Origin: Phoronis australis
Lineage: Eukaryota > Phoronida > Phoronidae
Reading direction: 5' to 3'
NCBI GenBank assembly: GCA_002633005.1
Contig: NMRA01000057.1
Coordinates: 684,434-748,433 of the forward strand
Length of the DNA stretch: 64,000 nucleotides
In this document: piece by piece, positions 24,101 through 31,004 of the stretch
Numbering within the stretch: position 1 is the stretch's first letter
How the letters are laid out: each line of letters starts with the position of its first letter
Made by a program: the position numbers and the translations under genes
Notes under the pieces: model-generated
The model's input: the letters and a program-made list of their open reading frames with translations, nothing else
Database searches by the model: none
Told to the model about the DNA's origin: nothing

Positions 24101-26194
24101 GATTGTGTTTTTTGTTTATGCAAGGTCGAATATTTGCTACAACATAAAAATTTTATCAATTTTGAGCCATCTCAATGAAGCATCTCAAATCGTAAGCTCG
24201 GTTATGACTTTTGTTGTGTAGCTATATTTGAAGCAGAGTCTTGAAGTTATATTCCCTTCATTTTGCTACATTTTATGCTCAGAAATGGAAGTTCAAAAAT
24301 CAATCGGTGGGTTTGTTAAATTGATTGTTTTAGAGGTCATAGTCAGTGGCCATGTTTTCTAGACGATAGTACTTTGTACTTTATATTTTCTAGCTGGTGT
24401 TGTTTTGTGTTTTTCTCTTTGTGTAATTTCCTCTTTAAGACTTTTCTCTGAAATTGCATTTGTTACAGAACTCAGTCTGTTCCTATATCGTGAATAGGCA
24501 AATGTGAAGTCTGCTGAATATTTCTTTGACTAGAACTTGACTCGCAGATTCATTTATTTTTCTATACCTTTCATTTTCCTTTTACTTTTTGGTTGCTTTT
24601 GATGTTATTTTAGTCACATTAAGGCTTTGATAAGTTGCTTTTTTCCTCCTGTGGTCTGCCTCATCCAGCGGATGATCAGATATTGTTGAGGATAATGTTT
24701 CATAACACAGTGCGTAGTCATTTTAAGTCTCAGTATAACTAATCGTCTGTCACAAAACATGACATCCTCTTTTACATGAACAGTTGTCTCATTGCCACGA
24801 TGTCAAATTTCTAAAGAAACTAATAGATAACTATGAAGCTATGAATCACTTGAATTTTTATGGTATGGTGTCTTTAAACATGTTGCTTGTTGCTGACTGA
24901 CCTGCCAACTGTGGTATTCATCAGGGTCCTCATGGCACATTCTTTGCAGTGTTCTTGATCAAAAGTTATTATAATTGTATAATCATATAAATTTTTGTCA
25001 TTAAAAATCAGAATCTGTCAATGCTCACAGTGCATTTCCTGTTTCGTTACACTCATTGCACCTATCCAAGTGAATATTGTTGTTTTTAATTGTCTTCACT
25101 AGGGAGCGTTGGTGTTCAGCAATAGTAGTTATGTTGTATAAGAATGCTGTGTTATTTTATCTCCATTCAAGTGAATGCTGTTTTCCAAATAGCACCTTTG
25201 GGCAGATTTTTGGCTTGTTTGTGCTCTTAATATTCAAAGATGACCATGAAATCACCAAAGCGCAGTTTAAAGGTATTCTGTTATTCCATTTCTCTTTGGG
25301 CATTCCTGTGTGCATCCTTTGTCAAATGTATTAATTTACTCTTGACTTTTTCTCGTTTGTAGGAGATGAAACATCTTTGGCGGATCCAGACGAGGTTCTC
25401 AACCGATTCATGGCTAAACAGGACTTCAACAGGTATGAGTTAAAGGACCTTATTGCAAATGCACGATGGAGAAATGTAATATTTAAAAGGATACCAAACT
25501 TGGTTTTGGCCTGTTAACAGATACTAAAAATGACTTTCCCATCCAGTTTACTTAAACAAAATAATGTTCTGTAACCCTCGACAACCCTTGAGATTTTGGA
25601 GAAAAATTTGATTTGCAACTCCTTAGAAAGTCTGCTAAAGGGGCAAGCGTAACCTAGTATGCTTTTAGCGAATTGCAGGCAACTATGGGAAAAGACCACA
25701 ATATCCAATTTGTGAAATAGGGAGTATGAATTTTTAGTTGATTCCTGCCTTTAGCTTGGAAGATTGACGCTGGTGGTGTATCAGCAGGTGACAGAACGAG
25801 GATTGATTGAAATCATCAAAACGGGGTTTAGTATCCTTTTATATTCAGCGACTCTGTTAAGCTCTTACTTTTCGAGGCTCAAAACTCTGATTCTTTTGTT
25901 TTCAGTGGATTTCTGTGGCCTTTCTCAAACAAAAATAGAGAATAAAGGTCACCAAGTTCACTTTGGCATCCAAGAACATGTCCTCGTTGATACAGTGTTT
26001 GCCAAAACATCATTGTGATGCATAGTAAAAACATGACAACTGAATTGTTCCGTGTTTGCTCATTGTATGATTGAAAACAGCTATCTTCTGAAACGTAACT
26101 GGCATCTGACTGATCTGGACTCATTTGTTTCAGACCCCCCTCTGGCCAAACTCTGCAGGATGATACCTGGCTGAGACCAGACAGTCGTTACTAG
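6..26194 (+). CDS. CSPP1: CSPP1-like centrosome/spindle pole-associated protein, 3' part of gene (17 visible coding exons)
   Basis: Joined exons: 6-155, 5753-5899, 6411-6473, 6707-6772, 7107-7124, 8678-8836, 10051-10088, 10650-10741, 11752-11880, 16578-16643, 17187-17279, 17366-17413, 19886-20049, 20726-20797, 23651-23750, 25363-25432, 26134-26194. All have AG/GT borders and agreeing phases, total 1536 nt, giving 511 visible residues and a TAG stop. The 5' exons lie left of the window. The protein starts with about 100 residues of Glu/Arg/Lys-rich single helix or coiled coil, then has recurring SPPxP motifs (SPPIPTMRSK, SPPVPAARSK, SPPVPAVNSQ), a helix around RMRQQLQSERLRVESAL, and low-complexity linkers, ending in a DDTWLRPDSRY tail. 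This order recalls vertebrate CSPP1, which acts at microtubule ends, spindle poles and ciliary tips. The identity is from recall of the family, not from a search. The gene hosts a lectin gene in its first visible intron and has an alternative acidic 3' end. Confidence 0.72.
1391..1787. mobile_element. hAT-type MITE with perfect 8 bp target site duplication
   Basis: The element starts CAGGCCTTTATGCAG and ends with the reverse complement CAGGCCTTTATCCAG, a 15 bp terminal inverted repeat with one mismatch. It is flanked by identical 8-mers GTAATGGG at 1383-1390 and 1788-1795. An 8 bp duplication and CAG termini are typical of the hAT superfamily. At 397 bp with no transposase reading frame it is non-autonomous. 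The exact duplication suggests a fairly recent insertion. Confidence 0.85.
2305..2310 (-). terminator. Polyadenylation signal for the nested lectin gene
   Basis: AATAAA on the minus strand, 100 bases downstream of the lectin stop codon. Its spacing suits a short 3' UTR. Confidence 0.5.
2410..4218 (-). CDS. Secreted C-type lectin (QPD type), two exons, nested in CSPP1-like intron
   Basis: Exon 1 is 4218-3573, exon 2 is 2522-2410; the donor is GTCG|GTGAGA and the acceptor ATTTTAG|GACAACC. The join completes a Gly codon and gives 252 residues. Order: signal peptide (about 1-20, MVSRISIAFLLFIQCLSVQA), a CxC pair near 31-33, a helical stalk with heptad-like spacing to about 115, then a long-form C-type lectin domain starting CPYGFTASKDSCYKV. 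It has WLGGHD, NWDVGQPDNW and KWNDLTC and ends FICEI. The QPD and WND motifs form the calcium and sugar site; QPD usually indicates galactose-type specificity. Read as one exon the domain looks truncated; the second exon supplies its missing C-terminal third. A polyadenylation signal (AATAAA on the minus strand, 2310-2305) lies about 100 bases past the stop. Likely a soluble, oligomeric recognition lectin. Confidence 0.9.
5753..5899 (+). CDS. CSPP1: CSPP1-like exon b: charged coiled coil
   Basis: Acceptor tgtctcag, donor CAACAG|gtgaga, 147 nt, phase 0 at both ends. Encodes 49 residues starting EQRKNEEIKRQAEEKRQEAE, continuing the charged helix of the previous visible exon. Confidence 0.85.
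5900..6410 (+). other. CSPP1-like intron, purine-rich
   Basis: Strongly G/A-rich on the plus strand (many gggga and gagga runs). The reading frames on the opposite strand here are proline/serine-rich artefacts of this composition. No element recognised. Confidence 0.6.
6411..6473 (+). CDS. CSPP1: CSPP1-like exon c: first SPPxP motif
   Basis: Acceptor atttcag, donor ACC|gtaagt, 63 nt, phase 0. Encodes EAQRQKSPPIPTMRSK plus TVAPT, the first of three SPPxP motifs. Confidence 0.85.
6707..6772 (+). CDS. CSPP1: CSPP1-like exon d: second SPPxP motif
   Basis: Acceptor ttgatag, donor AGT|gtgagt, 66 nt, phase 0. Encodes EARTDSPPVPAARSKTEPD plus SVS. Its similarity in length and sequence to the preceding 63 nt exon suggests exon duplication. 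Confidence 0.85.
7107..7124 (+). CDS. CSPP1: CSPP1-like 18 nt microexon
   Basis: Eighteen bases between attcag and gtaaac encode RPASKQ. The exon is phase 0 and its neighbours also join in frame without it, so it may be alternatively included. Its small size makes it the least certain exon of the gene. Confidence 0.5.
7125..8677 (+). other. CSPP1-like intron with SINE-like insertion
   Basis: Holds the tRNA-like SINE piece described separately (about 7326-7560). The remainder to 8677 is AT-rich and shows nothing recognisable. Confidence 0.6.
7326..7560 (-). mobile_element. tRNA-derived SINE-like element
   Basis: On the minus strand a box-A-like sequence (AATGGCTCAGTGCA, around 7430-7444) precedes a box-B-like sequence (GGGTTTGAGTCC, 7412-7401), the internal RNA polymerase III promoter layout of tRNA-derived SINEs. 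Imperfect direct repeats that start GCAAACATTTTAAG (7326 and 7535) bracket it. It does not fold as an intact tRNA by eye, and no tail or target duplication was settled. Confidence 0.5.
8678..8836 (+). CDS. CSPP1: CSPP1-like exon f: third SPPxP motif and helix
   Basis: Acceptor tctccag, donor AAGAAG|gtaatt, 159 nt, phase 0. Encodes LRGRTSPPVPAVNSQSKSD, then a helix with the core LARMRQQLQSERLRVESAL. A reading frame open past the donor is intronic. This is one of the most family-typical segments. Confidence 0.9.
8837..10050 (+). other. CSPP1-like intron with short local duplication
   Basis: Contains a direct duplication of about 60 bases: 'cttcactgacttggtca' starts near 9101 and again near 9148, each followed by 'gatgtagaactggagact'. 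Downstream, 9190-9420 shares phrases with the repeat seen at 12.0 and 14.0 kb (acttaag/gtctca words). Nothing else recognised. Confidence 0.45.
10051..10088 (+). CDS. CSPP1: CSPP1-like exon g
   Basis: Acceptor tcttatag, donor AAAGC|gtaagt, 38 nt, ends in phase 2. Encodes DDVEVYDPRLSK plus a split Ala codon. Confidence 0.85.
10089..10649 (+). other. CSPP1-like intron, nothing recognised
   Basis: A 561-base AT-rich intron with no repeat or reading frame that I can support. Confidence 0.6.
10650..10741 (+). CDS. CSPP1: CSPP1-like exon h
   Basis: Acceptor cattacag, donor AGAG|gtatgc, 92 nt. Encodes PIIQAPIIGSTRPERVNSHN then AAEFNKLKHR; the phase links exactly to its neighbours. Confidence 0.85.
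10742..11751 (+). other. CSPP1-like intron, nothing recognised
   Basis: About 1 kb with short local repetition: 'gcaagtga' after 'acagatg' words near 11155 and 11225. No gene or element recognised. Confidence 0.5.
11752..11880 (+). CDS. CSPP1: CSPP1-like exon i
   Basis: Acceptor tgcaacag, donor GGAA|gtaggt, 129 nt. Encodes SPSRQEFRSMYPESPSTNSQ then a Gln-rich helix (LERQQRALLKQQQDNLFSLQ). The intron after it carries the 2 kb duplication. Confidence 0.88.
11893..13898 (+). repeat. 2 kb direct duplication, copy 1
   Basis: Starts GCTTGTAGTTCCCAGCATGC and ends TGAACTGTACTCTGTAAA; the same boundaries recur in 13900-16037. Only scattered substitutions and small indels separate the copies, apart from the expanded TACAG array in copy 2. 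Entirely intronic. It contains words (ATTTCTGGCTTAAGTCTCAA) that recur near 60.45 kb, so part of it is an older interspersed repeat. Confidence 0.9.
13899..13899. other. Single N at the duplication join
   Basis: One unresolved base sits exactly between the two copies, as expected of an assembly join and not of a sequenced tandem repeat. Confidence 0.8.
13900..16037 (+). repeat. 2 kb direct duplication, copy 2
   Basis: Near-identical to 11893-13898 and about 130 bases longer because of the pentanucleotide array at 15268-15405. After the shared end (CTCTGTAAA) the unique intron continues. May be the alternative haplotype of copy 1. Confidence 0.9.
15268..15405. repeat. TACAG pentanucleotide microsatellite
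   Basis: About 27 units of (TACAG)n with a few variant units. Copy 1 of the duplication has only two or three units at the matching place (about 13249-13262). Reading frames of the YSTVQ type here are artefacts. Confidence 0.95.
16578..16643 (+). CDS. CSPP1: CSPP1-like exon j
   Basis: Acceptor cacctag, donor ATATAG|gttggt, 66 nt. Completes a Ser codon from the previous exon and encodes DDPIDGRTSPSSRLQAETAY plus Ile. Phase fits both neighbours. Confidence 0.82.
   Translation: MMTPLMDEPVPPPGCRLKQLI
16644..17186 (+). other. CSPP1-like intron, nothing recognised
   Basis: A 543-base intron with no repeat or reading frame that I can support. Confidence 0.6.
17187..17279 (+). CDS. CSPP1: CSPP1-like exon k
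   Basis: Acceptor cttatag, donor GTAG|gttagt, 93 nt. Encodes LNKDPSAAMFDANQNLARTK then SLLNSKSTFV. Phase fits both neighbours. Confidence 0.85.
17366..17413 (+). CDS. CSPP1: CSPP1-like exon l
   Basis: The acceptor used is the second of two close AGs (cacagcccag), because only this one keeps frame with both neighbours. Encodes DIFGSESFTSEATNLA; donor GCTG|gtacat. An acceptor five bases earlier would break the downstream frame. Confidence 0.72.
17750..19489 (+). repeat. Interspersed repeat with internal ~447 bp tandem units
   Basis: Units recur at about 17931, 18381, 18827 and 19270, each with 'ctaccggtgtgc' followed by 'agtggcaattttagtttttt', then 'gcgccacctggtggccattttt' and 'tctatcaaccaaacc'. 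The right end is GCATTTCAATGCTCTGCGTT then GCTCTTGTT. An inverted partial copy with the same right end lies at 63500-64000, so this is a dispersed family. The left end is approximate. No transposase or reverse transcriptase is visible; class unknown. Confidence 0.85.
19490..19885 (+). other. End of CSPP1-like intron, nothing recognised
   Basis: About 400 AT-rich bases between the interspersed repeat and the next exon. Confidence 0.5.
19886..20049 (+). CDS. CSPP1: CSPP1-like exon m: basic linker
   Basis: Acceptor atttcag, donor CCCAGA|gtaagt, 164 nt. Encodes ELESGIKRFPNDFDDLPKHR then a very basic stretch (ARQRRREKRRD) and SVASDDDSTPLSKPTPR. Phase fits exon l. Confidence 0.88.
20050..20725 (+). 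other. CSPP1-like intron, nothing recognised
   Basis: About 680 AT-rich bases with no supported feature. Confidence 0.6.
20726..21511 (+). CDS. CSPP1: CSPP1-like composite exon: internal exon or alternative acidic C-terminus
   Basis: Acceptor ccaccag. Spliced at the donor TCCCCT|gtaaga (20798) it is a 72 nt phase 0 exon ERITPTPSPRPRTSGTPQRA + SVSP, which joins in frame to 23651. Read through, the same frame stays open to TAA at 21509-21511, adding 239 residues (positions 20798 to the stop) rich in Asp and Glu, with runs of Asp after 21165 and Lys-rich islands near the end. The total for that form would be 672 visible residues. An open frame this long with this bias is unlikely in a plain intron, so I infer an alternative terminal exon; the GAT repeat alone could keep part of the frame open. 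No AATAAA closely follows the stop. Confidence 0.65.
   Translation, partial: ERITPTPSPRPRTSGTPQRASVSPVRPNANDSKADHNDSIDPLLLKSDDFDGSETEPSVRASEENDNEELSDGSVTEVEDEGNGEPDEIDYESDDTIQGEAKKVGESEQKVESKGQEELEGEDVESEEEVEETESVQDDAKNNVGDEDDDDDNNEDDDDDDDDDDNSEIKKGEDNKVGGDKAVDDDKDDDDDDIDGEDDDGDNNDQKQSGSGKKNSPSGRDKAKKDDDEGDDDDDEDDDGDVASEKEKPKTKGDQVDNKAE
21512..23650 (+). other. Region after the acidic tail, intron or alternative 3' UTR
   Basis: AT-rich, about 2.1 kb. It could be the 3' UTR of the acidic isoform: candidate AATAAA signals occur near 22765 and 23238. A short TTTTG run lies at about 23095-23117. No gene recognised. Confidence 0.4.
23651..23750 (+). CDS. CSPP1: CSPP1-like exon o
   Basis: Acceptor tttatag, donor GGCAG|gtatgt, 100 nt. 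Encodes NNGSDVLGSSLSLDADKITQ then KNQDRLRRLRTLA. In phase with both the 72 nt form of the preceding exon and the following exon. Confidence 0.88.
23751..25362 (+). other. CSPP1-like intron, nothing recognised
   Basis: A 1.6 kb AT-rich intron with no supported element. Confidence 0.6.
25363..25432 (+). CDS. CSPP1: CSPP1-like exon p
   Basis: Acceptor gtttgtag, donor CAACAG|gtatga, 70 nt. Encodes DETSLADPDEVLNRFMAKQD then FN and a split Arg codon. Confidence 0.88.
25433..26133 (+). other. Last CSPP1-like intron, nothing recognised
   Basis: About 700 AT-rich bases with no supported feature. Confidence 0.6.
26134..26194 (+). CDS. CSPP1: CSPP1-like terminal coding exon
   Basis: Acceptor tgtttcag completes the Arg codon; the exon then encodes PPSGQTLQDDTWLRPDSRY and a TAG stop at 26192-26194. 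The WLRP-type tail is what I recall from the CSPP1 C-terminus. Confidence 0.85.
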
Positions 26195-28550
26195 ATAACA
26201 CTGCATGACTCCCAGGTGGCCGTGGACTCCATTGTTCAACATCGACAATCTGACATAGTGACACAGTGCTAGGGTGCCATTGCAACTGTTGGACACTTGG
26301 AGACTGGCAAACAAACTTAAACCATTGGTCATTGAGACATGACTCCTGGCGCCCTCTGACTTCACTGGTGCTCAGTCCACTAACGATACTATTAAACTGA
26401 TGAGTGTACCCTTACTCCATTTTATGTATAGTAGGACTGCAAGTTGATGATAGGGGTCGCCTCTGTTGCTCATGACCAGTTGCCATTGCTTCATGGCAAC
26501 TGCCCATTTACGACTTGTGAGCAATGTCCTTTCTAAATCAAGTTAACATAACCAGTGATGAGCAGTTTTCCTCTGGTTGCAGCCTCTTAATAATTATACA
26601 ACTGGAGTTATTGTCTCTGTCAGAAACACAATTATAACAAGAATTCTTCGGTTTAAGACAATTTGACAGACAAATAGAATTCTGTTTCATAAAATATTTG
26701 TCTTATAAACAAAACGAAAAGTTAAGAAAAGTTCAATTCATTGCTAACAAGCGCTTAGAACTGAACCACTATCATCAATCAAATCAACACAGAATTTGAA
26801 ATTTTTAAGATTGCAGTGAGCCGTTGAAAACTAGAAAGTGTCAGTTTCGACAATAATGTTTGCCTTTGTCTGAAGTTAAAGAATTTTACTACAAGTGCCA
26901 TTTAACCGATCTCCCCTTACATTTGTGAAAAATGGCATGATACAATGGAATTTATGTTCGTACAGGAAGTAACTTTCTTGTGCCCTGTCAGCTTGCAGTT
27001 GTCAAATTTTATTATCTATGTCTCAACATAGAATTCATAGTACATGTGCAGTCGATTACTAAAACCAACTCAATTTGCCAGTTTAATGTTGGTAGCTATA
27101 CACATGGAGTTGTAAACAAATTAAGACAAGGATTTGTTAAATGTGTGTTTGTGCTGTTTGTGGCTTTTTGGCTGTGATTAGGAATTTTAGTTATTTTCAT
27201 GGCTGGAGTTGCCAGTTCAGACAGGCTGCTGGCATTCCTATGGTGATAGGATGTGTTTTTGGGGAGGAACACAAAATTATATTTTTTGTTAATTTTTCTG
27301 CTAACGGTAATTGCCTTCAGCTCACTGCTATGTCTATGTTACTAAATCAATATTCTACTGTGTCACACTTTAGCAATACAGATGACATGTCTCTGCGTAC
27401 AGACAAGCTGTTTAACTGAAAGCTCATGTATCAAGAAGTGGTGTTTAATTTTAATACTGAATACAAACTACAGTGTAGTTTTTGTGATCTTCCTTGGGTT
27501 TGTACAGCCCGTGTAATGCTCCCACTGGTTATCGCTGCAGTAGATGCCACAGAATAAATCGGAAAAATGACCCAGAATTCTATATCATTGTCATAGAGCA
27601 CTTACTAGTGGAATTTCCTGCCATGTTAATTGAGTGCACTGTGGAAATCACCCTCATAACAGCTGCAATAGTGGGTCATTTTATAATGGGAAACCTATTC
27701 TCCCATGTACTTGATTTTTGTAACATGCTTTGTAAAAATAAGACGCCAATACAGCTGCATCTGTTTTTCCTAGCTTAGTTTCAACATGAGTATTTGCCCT
27801 CTTGGTACTGACTTTTTCTCCTCAGATATCAATATCTACGTCACAAAGGTCATACTCGTGGGCTGTGCTGTTTACTGATTGTTGAACTTGATTCTTGGTT
27901 CTGCTATTGGAGGTAGAGGCCAAACTAAATATTTTAGAATTCAGCCATTTTGAAGACTTTAAACATTCCTATGCTGTTAAATTTGATAATTTTGTTTGTG
28001 ATTTTATAAGAACACTTTGCATGTTTTGGTATCAAAATTCCGTCCAGTTTATTTAATCTGTTCATTACTTAATGTACAGAAAAAAAATTCTTTTGGTGAA
28101 TATACCTGTACAGTTTGAACAAAAGAAAATCAGTTTCCACATACTATAATTTTAATAACAGAATTTTTAAAACTTGTGAGGTCTGGAAGACTAGAGCAGC
28201 GTTCGGTAGACCCAAGACACTGGCGAAGTAGAAATCTTTGCTTGTGAAAGGTATGTAGTGAATTCTGCACCATAACTCAACATCCCAATCCCACCGTCTA
28301 ATTACTTCAGTAACCGCTTTTTGCTAGGGTAGACTAGTAAGCTCTTCAGAATACTTGGGAAACACTGACTGTTCACTCACGTGATTTTGCGTTATCTAGT
28401 ACTTTTTACCAGTTTCTTGTGTCTGCGAACGCATCCTGGAACTTCTTTATCAATGTGATCGTAATAAGTCACGACATGCATTCTATTTTTATAACATTTC
28501 CGATTGTAAATATTTGAAGCTGTAAATAATACGTTTTTCTTGTAAATAAA
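26195..28550 (+). other. Probable 3' UTR of the CSPP1-like gene
   Basis: After the stop comes about 2.4 kb with no supported coding. The best polyadenylation signal is TGTAAATAAAAG, with AATAAA at 28545-28550; an earlier AATAAA lies near 27553. Its length is inferred from signal position only. Confidence 0.4.
28545..28550 (+). terminator. Candidate polyadenylation signal
   Basis: AATAAA followed by a T/G-rich stretch, a plausible 3' end for the CSPP1-like transcript. Confidence 0.4.
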
Positions 28551-28570
28551 AGTTCGTGTCAATATTTCGG

Positions 28571-31004
28571 TAGAACATATTGTTTTTCTTTATCTCTTGT
28601 CACTTCTGTTGTGCCCGCTAGCTCAGTGCTAAGTATGGAAACATCACACTTAATAAGGCGAAGTGAAGTTGAAGTTGCGTTAAACTCGTGCTTTCTACCA
28701 AAAAATAATAAGTTTTGATTTAGTTGGCCATTAGGGCCTACTGTGAGGAAATTGATCTCAACTTGTCCCTTAGTCAAAATTGACCTGATTTCTGGATTTG
28801 GCAGCTGTGGTCAATTATTTCATCATTCCATAAGTCGGCGTCGTTTTATAGGGGAACACAGTGACAGAGCTCATATTGACGTTACCGACAAATCGCGGTG
28901 TGGCAATGTCGACGTGATGACCATGGCGGACATAGGCCTACCAAAGAACTTATGTTTCTCGTTACTTGTTCATAATCGTGTTCTGGAGAGCACATCTACC
29001 ATGTTCAGTGTTGATAATATACTGATATATTGCTTATTTATGGCGATCTAATGAAATCTGGATTCCTGTTCATGCAAACACAACTATGTCCTCAAAACTG
29101 CATCTGACGACAAGCTTGCCTGATATTCCAGATGTTTCGGACACATAAATTCACACGAAAAGCGTATGCAAGTCTGGTAATGGCTTCTGGTCACAATAAA
29201 TGAGCGCTATAACATATGAAACGGAAGTACTAAGTCAACACCTTGGAGATTTGGCGTGTGTGCTATTTTACATTCTCAACCCTTTGCAAACATGGTATAT
29301 ATAGAATGAAGGTAGCAGAACAGCCGATTTTTATTAAACTTTCCTTCTTAGAAAAAATTTTATTACACAATATGTAAGACGTGACTCAAAGTAAGATTTA
29401 CAGTTACGTATAATAGGTGAACTTTGTTGAATTAAATGAGTTAAATATAGTGTCACAGTGCACACAACAATTAAGACAAGTGACGTGTAAAGTTTACAGC
29501 AGCTGAAGAGAACACAATCCATGCGTTTAAAAGAAATTGCTCAATTGACAAGAATCAAATACATTGTAACACGTTTAAATTACAAATGGGTGAGTTACAT
29601 TATGTACTTAAATACTGAAGGCCATTCACTACGCGATGCATATATTTAACGCGGCAAATTGCCATGAATATCACTCAGGTGGCATCAGCAATTACTGAAA
29701 ACATGCAATCAAAAGGTTTAGAAACATTTATTTTAAGAGGTAGTGGTGAATGACGTACGTCAAATATCTGTTAATAAATTGAATATTTCTCTCTATAATG
29801 ACTACACAACATTGGGGAGTGCTAAATTAGATTACCTTTTAGGTGTTAACACCCGCCCTAATGAAATGTACTTTAAAATGTTAACTGACTGGATAGTCAT
29901 AAGTGAAGTACCTGTATGTCGGCTTGTTCATCCTCCAATCAACGAATTGAACGGTAAGAGTACTTTACGCCTGTATTGACATCACTTTTTACGTCTGCTC
30001 AGCCACAACGTGAAAACTTAGAGGAACGCGGGTCTGTTTCGTGATAAGGGAATTAAAGATAACTCAGAAACCTCGTCTCACATTCCACACAACCCGTTTC
30101 CAAAATAATGTCAACTCAGCAAAGTACAAAGTCTCCAATATTGCCAATTAATCAAATAACACTTAAGTTATTCCTAAAATGTGATATTGATAATTCCTTC
30201 GCATTTATGGTCTAAGAATGTAAGACTATATTCTGATGTTTTCATGAAACATGCACCCTGTCATTTGAAGAACCACTTTGAAAGAATACCCTTAAGCAAA
30301 GACAATGTATTTGCATAGCGTTCTATTTTCAAAAAATATATACTTTTATAGAGCCAGTTTGGCTAAATGCACAATCTTGTAGCCAAAGTTCTACTTCATA
30401 GCATTGAAAGAACCTCCTTTACAACGGATACCTGATTTCTTTTGATAATGTCAAAATAATTTTACGCCTACTCAAATTTAAGGCAAAACCTTTCTGCCCT
30501 AGTTGATTTTTCAAGAATCGTAAAACACTGCTTTACGCCATTCAAACTTTTGTGAGACACGCGCGCGCATGTACACGCACACACACACGCACGCACGCAC
30601 ACAAACGCAGCAAGTATTCCGCACTTCCCCAGAAAATCTAGACACCGTGCTTTTTATTCCAAGCAAGAATATTTGTTTCCACAGGATAGCGAATGGATCC
30701 TAAATTGAAATCGTCGGAGTTTTGTTTCAGCTAAATGTATGTGTTTGTACATATTTTACAGCACCAGATGAGCTATATTTTTCGCTAAGTGGGAAATTAT
30801 GGCACCTTATCGGAAACAGCTTGGCTATATTGCTTAAATAGCCCTATGAATCCTCCAGAATGTTATGGTCATAAGACATCATCAAAACGTATTACAAAAC
30901 GCCTCATTATTAATATTACTGTCACAAAATCGACTCAATTTTGATTTTAGCCATTCTATTCGCCAAATTCGGGTCCAACAACTTTAAATGAATCGCAGTT
31001 CAAA
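28571..31004. other. Intergenic region between CSPP1-like gene and trefoil paralog A
   Basis: AT-rich with no recognised gene. It holds a CG/CA microsatellite at about 30556-30608 and, on the minus strand, AATAAA at 30658-30653, about 350 bases past the stop of the gene at 31005. Short open frames here (for example at 29743-29979) have no recognisable domain. Confidence 0.5.
30556..30608. repeat. CG/CA dinucleotide-type microsatellite
   Basis: A run of ACACGCGCGCGC, CACACACA and CGCACGCACG words. Confidence 0.85.
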